From: CAYQFQ01 sp964416925
GTDB taxonomy: Bacteria; Patescibacteriota; Minisyncoccia; Phycocordibacterales; GWA1-40-21
Reading direction: 5' to 3'
Assembly: GCA_964416925.1 (NCBI GenBank)
Contig: CAYQFQ010000002.1
Span: 1-46,156 of the forward strand
Length of the DNA stretch: 46,156 nt
Below the pieces are notes generated by a model. That model saw only the letters and a list, made by a program, of their open reading frames with translations, did no database searches and was not told the origin of the DNA. Of the stretch, positions 40,088 to 46,156 are shown piece after piece. Every line of letters starts with the position of its first letter. The first letter of the stretch is position 1. Both the position numbers and the translations under genes were made by a program.

Positions 40088-40789
40088 TTACATTTTAAGA
40101 TATTCCTTTCTCTTTACTTCAGGTAACCTCTCAATAGCATATCTAAGCGTTACTCGTGGAATATCTTTAATATTTTTAAGTAAAAAGTCTTCTTCTACTT
40201 TTAGATTTCTTTTCCCGACCTCTCGTAACATCCAACCAACCGCTTTATTTATTAAGTCTTCTTTATCTTTTAAAAGAATCCGCCCAATTTTTAATGTATC
40301 GTCAAATTTAGCCTTACCAATGAAATTAAAAGTAGCCAATATAGCAATCCTTCGTTGCCATAAGTTCTTTGATTTAGAGAATTTATACAAAATCTTTGTA
40401 TCTTTACCATATAGGTATTCACCAACTATCCTTGGAGCAGATAGATCAACCAAATCCCAATTATTCACTTGTTTAGAATTTTTTATGTAAAAATTAAATA
40501 CCTCTCCCCTTCCTTTTTTATCAGCTTTTCTAAACTTCTCCACAAGAATCAATAGTGCACACAATCTATCTTCGTGTATTTTAGAGTATACAAGTTCATA
40601 AATGGTCTCAAAATCTGCATTATAATATTTTTTCGAGACACGTCTTACGTCTGGAACCATAATACCGATAAAAATGTCTCCCTCACCATATTGTCCCTTA
40701 CCTGTCTTAAAATATCGAGCGAGTAACTCTGCCTTGTTTTTTCTAATATGTTTTCTTAACTCATTTCTAATTTCAGTCAATTTTGTCAT
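40088..40789 (-). CDS. DNA alkylation repair protein (AlkD-like HEAT repeat)
   Basis: 233 residues, all helical. AlkD-type glycosylases remove bulky alkylated bases without flipping them. Family segments: ARYFKTGKGQYGEGDIFIGI near 24-43, MVPDVRRVSKKY, the NNWDLVDLSAP with catalytic-region W and D near 109-119, LWQRRIAILAT near 143-153, and the late KAVGWMLREVGKR. Function assigned from these. Transcribed alone from a promoter with TATATG or TTATAT 5-6 nt before the ATG. Confidence 0.9.
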   Translation of the reverse strand: MTKLTEIRNELRKHIRKNKAELLARYFKTGKGQYGEGDIFIGIMVPDVRRVSKKYYNADFETIYELVYSKIHEDRLCALLILVEKFRKADKKGRGEVFNFYIKNSKQVNNWDLVDLSAPRIVGEYLYGKDTKILYKFSKSKNLWQRRIAILATFNFIGKAKFDDTLKIGRILLKDKEDLINKAVGWMLREVGKRNLKVEEDFLLKNIKDIPRVTLRYAIERLPEVKRKEYLKM

Positions 40790-40826
40790 AGGAGCATATA
40801 AAAAACCTGAGCCCAGAAACAGAAAA

Positions 40827-42104
40827 TTATTTCTTCCCCCTATATTCCATAGCCTCAGCCACTCTCAAAATAGCCACAATATACGCACCCATCCTTACAG
40901 TAGTTGAATACGCCTCACTGTTTGTCCAAACAGCTTCTGCTGACTCCTGCATAATTTTCTTAAGTTTAGTGAGAACTTCTTCTTCTGTCCAATAATAATT
41001 TGAAGCATTCTGAACTTGTTCAAAGTAACTAACGACAACGCCACCAGCATTTGCCAAAATATCAGGAATAATAACTACTCCCTTTTTAGACAAAATTGCC
41101 TCTGCTTCATTTGTCACCGGACCATTAGCAACCTCAAGTATTAATTTTGCTTTTATATCTGAAGCATTGAGAGCGTTAATAGAGCCATCAAGTGCAGCTG
41201 GGACAAATATATCGACTTGTGATGCAAAAAATTTCTTGACTGAAATATCTTTTGAACCAGCAAAACCGCAAACTGAGCCCTTTTCTTTTTTATGTTTTGA
41301 TAGTTCCTTAATATTCAAACCATCCTTGTTTTCTATGGCGCCTTTCGAATCAGAAACTGCAATTATCTTATAGCCCGCTTTGTCCATTATTTCCGCTAGA
41401 ATTCCTCCAGCATTTCCGAAACCTTCAATAGCTACAGTTGCATCTTGTGGAAGATTTAACTTTGGCGCAATAGTTTGCAAAACATAAAAAGCGCCCTGAG
41501 CTGTAGAATATGATCTAGCCTTTGAACCACCAAGAGACAACGGCTTTCCTGTAATTACTCCAGGAGCATGCACTCCAACCAATTTCTCATACTCATCAAG
41601 CATCCATGACATTATTTTTGAGTCTGTATAAACATCAGGAGCTGGCACATCAGTATTTGGACCTATGAGTTTATATATACCATCAATATAACCACGGGAT
41701 AGTTTCTCTAGTTCATTTTGAGAAAGTTTTTTAGGATCCAAAATAACTCCCCCCTTGCCTCCACCCAAAGGAATATCAACGACTGCACATTTCCATGTCA
41801 TCCAAGCTGACAAAGCTTTAACTTCCTCGACAGTAACATCAGGATGAAATCTTATTCCTCCTTTATATGGACCTCGAGCACTATTGTATTGTGACCTAAA
41901 GCCAGTAAAAACTTTTACTGAGCCATCGTCCATTTTGACTGGAATAGATATTTCAAGACACTTTTCTGGAGATTTTAATTGCTCATATACATTTGCGTTT
42001 ATTTTTATAATCTTTTGAACAGTATCTAGTTGCTTAAGCATACTTTCAAATGGATTTGCCTTAACTTCGACATTCTTCGAGACACTTTGTTTAATCTTTT
42101 TCAT
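40827..42104 (-). CDS. gdhA: Glutamate dehydrogenase
   Basis: 425 residues, standard for hexameric GDH (2-oxoglutarate + ammonia to glutamate or the reverse). GPYKGGIRFHPDVTVEEVKALS near 78-99 in two parts, PLGGGKGG with the catalytic Lys near 111-118, PAPDVYT with the catalytic Asp near 154, GFGNAGG at about 228-234 in the Rossmann domain, and the late NGPVTNEA and PDILANAGGVVVSYFE. Cofactor preference not determined; the Asp or Asn after the glycine loop is not diagnostic here. One of few central nitrogen genes in the window. TATAAT lies 7 nt before the ATG. Confidence 0.94.
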   Translation of the reverse strand: MKKIKQSVSKNVEVKANPFESMLKQLDTVQKIIKINANVYEQLKSPEKCLEISIPVKMDDGSVKVFTGFRSQYNSARGPYKGGIRFHPDVTVEEVKALSAWMTWKCAVVDIPLGGGKGGVILDPKKLSQNELEKLSRGYIDGIYKLIGPNTDVPAPDVYTDSKIMSWMLDEYEKLVGVHAPGVITGKPLSLGGSKARSYSTAQGAFYVLQTIAPKLNLPQDATVAIEGFGNAGGILAEIMDKAGYKIIAVSDSKGAIENKDGLNIKELSKHKKEKGSVCGFAGSKDISVKKFFASQVDIFVPAALDGSINALNASDIKAKLILEVANGPVTNEAEAILSKKGVVIIPDILANAGGVVVSYFEQVQNASNYYWTEEEVLTKLKKIMQESAEAVWTNSEAYSTTVRMGAYIVAILRVAEAMEYRGKK

Positions 42105-42111
42105 AATAAAA

Positions 42112-42117
42112 ATTATA
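42112..42117 (-). promoter_or_regulatory. -10 box TATAAT for leaderless gdhA
   Basis: Minus strand TATAAT, then 7 nt (TTTTATT), then ATG 42104. Confidence 0.6.
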
Positions 42118-42184
42118 TCAAATAATGGAGAAACTATATACTAAAAAATAAAAAAAACATACCAGAGATATTCATATTGTCTTA

Positions 42185-42199
42185 GTCAATATTATTGAC
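42185..42199. promoter_or_regulatory. Palindrome upstream of gdhA
   Basis: GTCAATA-T-TATTGAC, perfect 7-bp arms, about 70 nt upstream of the gdhA -10 box and 38 nt after the stop of the next gene. Could be an operator; there is no T-run to suggest a terminator. Confidence 0.35.
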
Positions 42200-42236
42200 C
42201 TAGATAATCAGTAAGAAAACTATCCAAATCCAGAAT

Positions 42237-42467
42237 TTAGTGTTTAACAGCTAGATCACTTTTATCTTCACGATACTGACAGAAATCACCATTAGAACAC
42301 TGAACGCACGTCTCCATGTTGTGGTCTGGTCTCTTAAAATTAAATTTTGAAGCACGCCTTCTTCTAGACTTTGTAGTTATTTCGACAGAAGGTTCTATCC
42401 CAATGTCATTATTTGGTTTCTTTTCGGCCGGCATTATAATGTTAAAAAAATCAGGTTGTTCATTCAT
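42237..42467 (-). CDS. Small hypothetical protein with CxxC
   Basis: 76 residues, basic middle (KSRRRRASKFNFKR) and a C-terminal CVQCSNGDFCQYRED with three Cys that could bind zinc with another ligand. No family recognised. It starts 4 nt after the stop of the membrane gene at 42472-43083, so both are probably one transcript. Confidence 0.6.
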   Translation of the reverse strand: MNEQPDFFNIIMPAEKKPNNDIGIEPSVEITTKSRRRRASKFNFKRPDHNMETCVQCSNGDFCQYREDKSDLAVKH

Positions 42468-42471
42468 AAAA

Positions 42472-43083
42472 TTAATTTATTTTAATTACCTTAAAATCTG
42501 ATATTTGTATTTTACCATCTTTTCCTAAAAAATAGTTAAACTTGCTTTTAAGTAAAATATGGCCATCTTCATATTCGACAACGCCAGAATTTTCACCAAT
42601 AAAATTGATACTGGTAACAAAGAATTTTCCTCCCAACACTTCTTTTGTCGGTGATAATTGTGATATGTTATCTTTTATATATTTTTCAACTAAAGATTTA
42701 TTTACGATTGAATCACCCGCACAACAGTCTTTGTTAATTATATCTCTATATACTCCATACAATAAACAACCACCCAACAAAGCAAGGGTTATCACTACTG
42801 CTATTGTTTTTCTTTTTGCGTTCTCTATATTTCCTCCCCATCTCCACTCTGGTTTTTCGCCCCTCAAAAAACATATTGTAATAAAACAGATAGAAACGAC
42901 TACCAGTGGTAATATTATCAAGAATATAGCATCCATAACCCCAACAACTATTTTTTCCGCATAATTAACAGTAACAACAAGATACGTAACGTAAATCAAA
43001 GTAACTAGCCAACCCTGCCATGAGACTGGTCGCCAGCCCCAACCAAAGTTTTTTGCTTTAAACCAAAGTTTTTTGTCTTTCAT
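42472..43083 (-). CDS. Hypothetical three-pass membrane protein
   Basis: 203 residues. Membrane segments at about 22-43 (WQGWLVTLIYVTYLVVTV), 49-73 (VMDAIFLIILPLVVVSICFI) and 92-109 (TIAVVITLALLGGCLLYGVY), then a soluble C-terminal domain with SIVNKSLVEKYIKDNISQLS and several short beta-like stretches. The N-terminal WFKAKNFGWGWRPVSWQGW is a motif common in small CPR membrane proteins, from memory. Function unknown. Confidence 0.65.
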   Translation of the reverse strand: MKDKKLWFKAKNFGWGWRPVSWQGWLVTLIYVTYLVVTVNYAEKIVVGVMDAIFLIILPLVVVSICFITICFLRGEKPEWRWGGNIENAKRKTIAVVITLALLGGCLLYGVYRDIINKDCCAGDSIVNKSLVEKYIKDNISQLSPTKEVLGGKFFVTSINFIGENSGVVEYEDGHILLKSKFNYFLGKDGKIQISDFKVIKIN

Positions 43084-43210
43084 CCTTAAATTATATCACC
43101 ACTCTCAAATTTAATGAATATTCAATATATTTAAAAAGTCGAGTTATAAACTTTCGTTTTTTCTACAAAAGCGTACAATAATACCAGAAAGAACAAACAG
43201 GAGTACTCAA

Positions 43211-43627
43211 ATGCCACCAGAAAAAGGAAAGGCGAAGAAACCGGCGGTTTTTGATTTAAAATTGTATAGTGCAGAACAAGTAATGGAGGCCCTAAACTGT
43301 CCCGTTAATCGACNNNNNNNNNNGCACGACTGTACCGATTGGGATTTACAGTTGCATCCAGAGTGGCTCATTCAGCACTACATCGAAAATGGTGGAGCTG
43401 TGGCTTTTGCACAGAAAAGAAAGGACTTCATCAGACTTTGCGATAGTATTGAAACATGTGCTTTCGCAGATATATGCAACCTTAGTAAGGTTGCTAGCGG
43501 TTGGAGACTCTGTCCAATTAGAGGTATTGGTAAAATTTGTCTGGAATGTTCAAGAGCCAAAAAATTCATTGAGGATGAAGCAGTCCCAGAGGAGCCTGGT
43601 CAAACCGACTTAACCAAAACAGCCTAA
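43211..43627 (+). CDS. Hypothetical Cys-rich protein, ORFan cassette, with assembly gap
   Basis: About 138 residues. After the gap: HDCTDWDLQLHPEWLIQHYI, then a Cys cluster CDSIETCAFADIC and WRLCPIRGIGKICLEC (six Cys across about 50 residues), suggesting one or two zinc or disulfide sites. AGGAG lies 7 nt before the ATG, with TACAAT as a probable -10. The 10-N gap at 43314-43323 keeps the nominal frame, so no frameshift is implied. No family recognised; less AT-rich than neighbours. Confidence 0.65.
   Translation: MPPEKGKAKKPAVFDLKLYSAEQVMEALNCPVNRXXXXHDCTDWDLQLHPEWLIQHYIENGGAVAFAQKRKDFIRLCDSIETCAFADICNLSKVASGWRLCPIRGIGKICLECSRAKKFIEDEAVPEEPGQTDLTKTA
43314..43323. other. Assembly gap (10 N)
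   Basis: Placeholder gap inside the Cys-rich hypothetical gene. Confidence 0.95.
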
Positions 43628-43647
43628 AATGGCTTGCCGGCATTTTC

Positions 43648-44949
43648 TTATCTAGTCTCACCCAAAAAAGGAATACCCAATCTTTGACGACTTGTCTCCC
43701 CTTTTAGCAACTGTTTTTTTCTAGAACACAAATCGCCTCTATCACTCTGATGTTGAGGATCACTCATAGCACTTAAACTTGAACAGAGAAAAACAGAGTG
43801 CTTTCCATATTTTAGGGATATTTTATCGGCGAAACTATACACCTCTTGTAAGTTGTTGTTTTGGAGAGACTTCCCAAATAGATCCATCGTTACAATTGGA
43901 TTATCTTTTAAGTTTAAAAGGGTTACACCAGTCGCCCTATATAAAATATTAGATTCAAACAATTCATCAAAACTCTTTAAAAGTACTTCCATAATGTCTT
44001 GGGGCACAGAAGTTGGTGTTTTCAAATCTATCTCCGTTCCAAAATATTTAAAGTCTTGGGTTTTAAGAAAGTAAGAAAACTTACTTGCAAATAATCCATG
44101 TCTTCGTGACTTAATACATGCATTTTCAACATTTTTTGAAAGTTGAGACAATACAAATTTTTTGTCTTTTGATGGCGGTGTAAAAGTCCTCGTCTTACTT
44201 ATAGAAGCATAGCTTGTTTTTACACCAGAAGTTAAAGGATAAATAAACTCACCTAAAAGTTCAGAATGTATCTCTTGAATTGGTTTAGTGAAATTAACTT
44301 CGACCCATGACTTATCTTTAGAATAAAAATCAAGCGCAGTCTTTATCCCAAGCTTATTCATATAAGCAGTCGTATTCTCACCTATACCCCATATCTTCCC
44401 CACAGAAATTTTCTCTAAAAATTCCTTTATCCTTTCTTTCGGAATTATTGTTAACCCAGAAGGCTTCTTCCATTTAGACCCAACCTTAGCCAAGACCTTG
44501 TTGACAGAGAGTCCAACAGAAAAAGTCATACCAAGCTCTGTGTCTAAATCGTGTTTAATATTTTCCGCAATCTTTTCATAGGACATTTTAAGCAATCTTC
44601 TTAGCCCGGTAATATCTGCGAAACATTCATCAATACTATATTCGTCTACCTCAGGGGTGTACCTTTTTACAATCCTATACATTCGTTCTGAATATAAACT
44701 GTATGTCTCATAATCAGATGGAAGAATTATCGCTTCTGGACAGACTTTCTTAATCTCAAACAGCCTCATGCCACGTGTAACGCCACGAGCTTTTGCCTCA
44801 TATGACATAGATGACGCAATCCCCCTTTCCTTGCCTGTAATGACAGATTTACCCCGGAGAGAGGGGTTCTTGGCAACCTCGCACGATGCAAAGAAAGAGT
44901 CCCCATCAACATGAATGATGGCTCTTGGGAAAGAGTTAAAACCAAACAT
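43648..44949 (-). CDS. Y-family DNA polymerase (DinB/UmuC type)
   Basis: 433 residues. Error-prone translesion polymerase. Palm motifs: HVDGDSFFASCE with Asp 15 (metal ligand), SYEAKARGV near 49-57, and EYSIDECFADI with Asp 107 and Glu 108. Helix-hairpin-helix VGKIWGIGENTTAYMNKLG near 182-200, little-finger domain, then a C-terminal extension ending RKKQLLKGETSRQRLGIPFLG, a tail typical of UmuC-like polymerases rather than short Pol IV. It starts 1 nt after the lexA stop, third gene of the SOS operon. Confidence 0.92.
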   Translation of the reverse strand: MFGFNSFPRAIIHVDGDSFFASCEVAKNPSLRGKSVITGKERGIASSMSYEAKARGVTRGMRLFEIKKVCPEAIILPSDYETYSLYSERMYRIVKRYTPEVDEYSIDECFADITGLRRLLKMSYEKIAENIKHDLDTELGMTFSVGLSVNKVLAKVGSKWKKPSGLTIIPKERIKEFLEKISVGKIWGIGENTTAYMNKLGIKTALDFYSKDKSWVEVNFTKPIQEIHSELLGEFIYPLTSGVKTSYASISKTRTFTPPSKDKKFVLSQLSKNVENACIKSRRHGLFASKFSYFLKTQDFKYFGTEIDLKTPTSVPQDIMEVLLKSFDELFESNILYRATGVTLLNLKDNPIVTMDLFGKSLQNNNLQEVYSFADKISLKYGKHSVFLCSSLSAMSDPQHQSDRGDLCSRKKQLLKGETSRQRLGIPFLGETR

Positions 44950-44950
44950 T

Positions 44951-45517
44951 TCAGTATTTTCTTATAACACCCTTAACAATAGCTGCAACCTTAAGTTCAC
45001 CAACAGGATACATAGGTTTGTAGTTTTTGTTGGCTGCCTCAAGATAGACCTTTCCATTTCTCTTCCTAAAATATTTCATAGTCCAACCACCATCAAGTTC
45101 AGCAATGACAATATCCCCATCTTTCGGTTCGCCTTTTCTCTCAGCAATGACTAGATCCCCTTCTTTAATTCCTTCATCAATCATAGAGTCACCCTTAACC
45201 TCAAGTAGATATGTGGACTCTTTATTTTCAATGAGAAAATCGTCCAAATTCATTGTATCCACAAGTTCTTCTTCTGCAGCTGATGGAAAACCCGCTTCGA
45301 CAAGTCCAAGTAAAGGAACTTCCCCTGCAATATTTTTTGGTATAAGCATTCCCTTTGAATCTTTTTCTAGAACATTAGCTTCAATGAGTTTATTAACCAA
45401 CTTATATACTGCATTCTTAGACTTGAAACCGACAAGTTTCATTATTTCTGTGTAAACAGGCATTCTCTTCTTGTCCTTATAGAAAGCAATTATTTTATTT
45501 TTATATTCTTTTAACAT
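44951..45517 (-). CDS. lexA: LexA-type SOS repressor
   Basis: 188 residues. Winged-helix DNA-binding part 1-60 (MPVYTEIMKLVGFKSKNAVYKLV), cleavage site Ala 75-Gly 76 in GLVEAGFPSA, and S24 peptidase domain with Ser 111 (VKGDSMIDEGI) and Lys 148 (WTMKYFRK), so self-cleavage on RecA filaments is intact. It lies 1 nt downstream of the small ORF and 1 nt upstream of the polymerase. The operator in the shared promoter fits the Gram-positive GAAC-N4-GTTC box, meaning autoregulation. Confidence 0.93.
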   Translation of the reverse strand: MLKEYKNKIIAFYKDKKRMPVYTEIMKLVGFKSKNAVYKLVNKLIEANVLEKDSKGMLIPKNIAGEVPLLGLVEAGFPSAAEEELVDTMNLDDFLIENKESTYLLEVKGDSMIDEGIKEGDLVIAERKGEPKDGDIVIAELDGGWTMKYFRKRNGKVYLEAANKNYKPMYPVGELKVAAIVKGVIRKY

Positions 45518-45518
45518 T

Positions 45519-45734
45519 TTATAGAATGAATGACGCGACTGCTCTTGAAAGTTTTTGTAACATGCTGGAGTTGATGGTGTAAAATCTTCTCATGTCCATA
45601 AGCTGCATTAAAAGAAATTTGTGTCTGGATGCTTCTTTCTTATAGACAAGACCTTTGATTATCTTAACGTCAATTATATCATTAAGTCTCTCCATCTCCT
45701 CTCTTATATTTTTCTCTAAATTTCTTTTGCTCAT
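45519..45734 (-). CDS. Small helical protein, first gene of the SOS operon
   Basis: 71 residues from ATG 45734 (MSKRNLEKNIREEMERLND), chosen because it is the first start after the promoter at 45768-45797. The protein is basic and predicted to be all helical (REEMERLNDIIDVKIIKGLV, RHKFLLMQLMDMRRFY), with no Cys, no signal and no membrane segment. No family recognised. It ends 1 nt before lexA, so it is expressed with the SOS genes. Confidence 0.72.
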   Translation of the reverse strand: MSKRNLEKNIREEMERLNDIIDVKIIKGLVYKKEASRHKFLLMQLMDMRRFYTINSSMLQKLSRAVASFIL

Positions 45735-45767
45735 AATAATATTTTTAGTTAATAATCTTATATATGT

Positions 45768-45797
45768 ATTATAGGTGAACATACGTTCACCCGTCAA
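45768..45797 (-). promoter_or_regulatory. SOS promoter
   Basis: Minus strand TTGACG (45797-45792), 18-nt spacer, TATAAT (45773-45768). Leader about 27-33 nt before ATG 45734. Confidence 0.88.
45774..45791. promoter_or_regulatory. LexA operator (SOS box)
   Basis: GGTGAAC-ATAC-GTTCACC, perfect 7-bp arms, containing GAAC-N4-GTTC. It fills the whole spacer between the -35 and -10 boxes, so bound LexA would block RNA polymerase. Confidence 0.9.
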
Positions 45798-45850
45798 CTG
45801 TGGATAGTGCATTCGGACACAGAAATACAGTGAATGTAAATGCGATACTA

Positions 45851-45898
45851 AAAACCACCTTTCACAAATTTTACAAAAAATGGTGAGAGGCGGTTTTC
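45851..45898. terminator. Bidirectional terminator before the SOS promoter
   Basis: AACCACCTTTCAC (45853-45865) with GTGAGAGGCGGTT (45883-45895), one mismatch and one wobble; A- and T-runs on both sides. It ends the minus-strand gene at 45905. Confidence 0.75.
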
Positions 45899-45904
45899 TT
45901 ATTA

Positions 45905-46156
45905 TCAATTTAAATTAATTTCTCCCAGACTCTTCAACAGAAGTCTTTGTTGTAAAAGTTTTGCGGCATCTTCAAATTCACCTTTCAAAGCTTTGTTCCT
46001 TATTTCAACGTTTTCTACATGATCAATAATATCACTAACAGCCTTGCCATTCTTAGCCAACCATTCAGAAGCAACATCCTCGGAATCTGGAAACATTAAT
46101 TTTGCAAGTGTAACCTGTAGCCTATTCCTCGGTATTAAATCGAGACGTTCGCTTTT
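45905..46156 (-). CDS. Hypothetical protein, C-terminal part (partial)
   Basis: The frame is open to the right edge; 83 residues are visible. The end reads LDLIPRNRLQVTLAKLMFPDSE, then VENVEIRNKALKGEFEDAAKLLQQRLLL. The EFEDAAKLLQQRLL stretch is like a UVR-type helical motif (E..E.AA.LR), but this is weak. Family not recognised; the start lies outside the window. Confidence 0.6.
   Translation of the reverse strand, partial: KSERLDLIPRNRLQVTLAKLMFPDSEDVASEWLAKNGKAVSDIIDHVENVEIRNKALKGEFEDAAKLLQQRLLLKSLGEINLN

Noticed and set aside
1..46156. CRISPR array, prophage, transposase, integron or tRNA genes
   Set aside because: No regularly spaced repeats, no phage structural or integrase proteins, no transposase and no tRNA-like cloverleaf with TTCGA-type loop were seen; repeats present are short isolated palindromes.

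Overview
The window is AT-rich DNA from what looks like a Candidate Phyla Radiation (Patescibacteria) genome, most likely a Parcubacteria-type lineage. The signs are tightly packed single-copy housekeeping genes, short proteins, many small membrane or signal-peptide proteins without a clear family, a standard code with TGA as stop, and the characteristic mix of peptidoglycan genes with almost no biosynthesis. Four runs of exactly ten N (276-285, 15398-15407, 27941-27950, 43314-43323) are scaffold joins, each inside a gene, so this is probably metagenome-derived. No tRNA, rRNA, CRISPR array, insertion sequence or prophage was seen.

Layout. 1-4226: the tail of an ABC exporter, three small proteins with HExxH or HExxE metal-site motifs, a PurD-like ATP-grasp ligase and a DMT-type permease. 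4328-6832: an arginase-family ureohydrolase followed by a 7TM sensor histidine kinase. 7025-12108: tyrS, trpS, a T-box riboswitch leader, a C39-like peptidase, aspS and a HIT hydrolase. 12132-20902: scpA-scpB, a D,D-carboxypeptidase, mraY, ftsW, murG, gltX, an M23 peptidase and a small membrane protein, i.e. chromosome segregation plus the cell-wall lipid II and division block. 21312-25858: an MTH1-like NUDIX hydrolase, a lytic transglycosylase, rpmA, rplI and an S41 protease. 25978-31159: corA, cysS, dnaB, recR. 31198-36492: small ORFan genes, a SIMPL-domain protein and a decayed partial second copy, an HD hydrolase, an rRNA pseudouridine synthase and a CAP-domain secreted protein. 36573-39451: a small membrane protein translationally coupled to a membrane-anchored ClpC-like AAA+ protein with a degenerate first ATPase domain. 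39794-40040: a structured RNA on the minus strand. 40088-43627: AlkD-like repair protein, glutamate dehydrogenase and hypothetical genes. 43648-45797: an SOS operon (small ORF, lexA, Y-family polymerase) whose LexA operator exactly fills the promoter spacer.

Two styles of gene are interleaved. Many core genes have a -10 hexamer only 4-7 nt before the start codon and no Shine-Dalgarno, so they look leaderless. Between them sit monocistronic accessory genes, mostly without recognisable family, each with a canonical TTGAC(A/G/T)-type promoter, a 5' leader, a strong Shine-Dalgarno and usually its own terminator. Three families of short palindromic dispersed repeats occur in intergenic spaces, and one half-copy abuts the truncated SIMPL gene remnant.

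The strongest leads are the T-box leader over a C39-like peptidase plus aspS, the membrane AAA+ pair, the unassigned structured RNA at 39.8-40.0 kb and the three-gene SOS operon with an unknown first gene.
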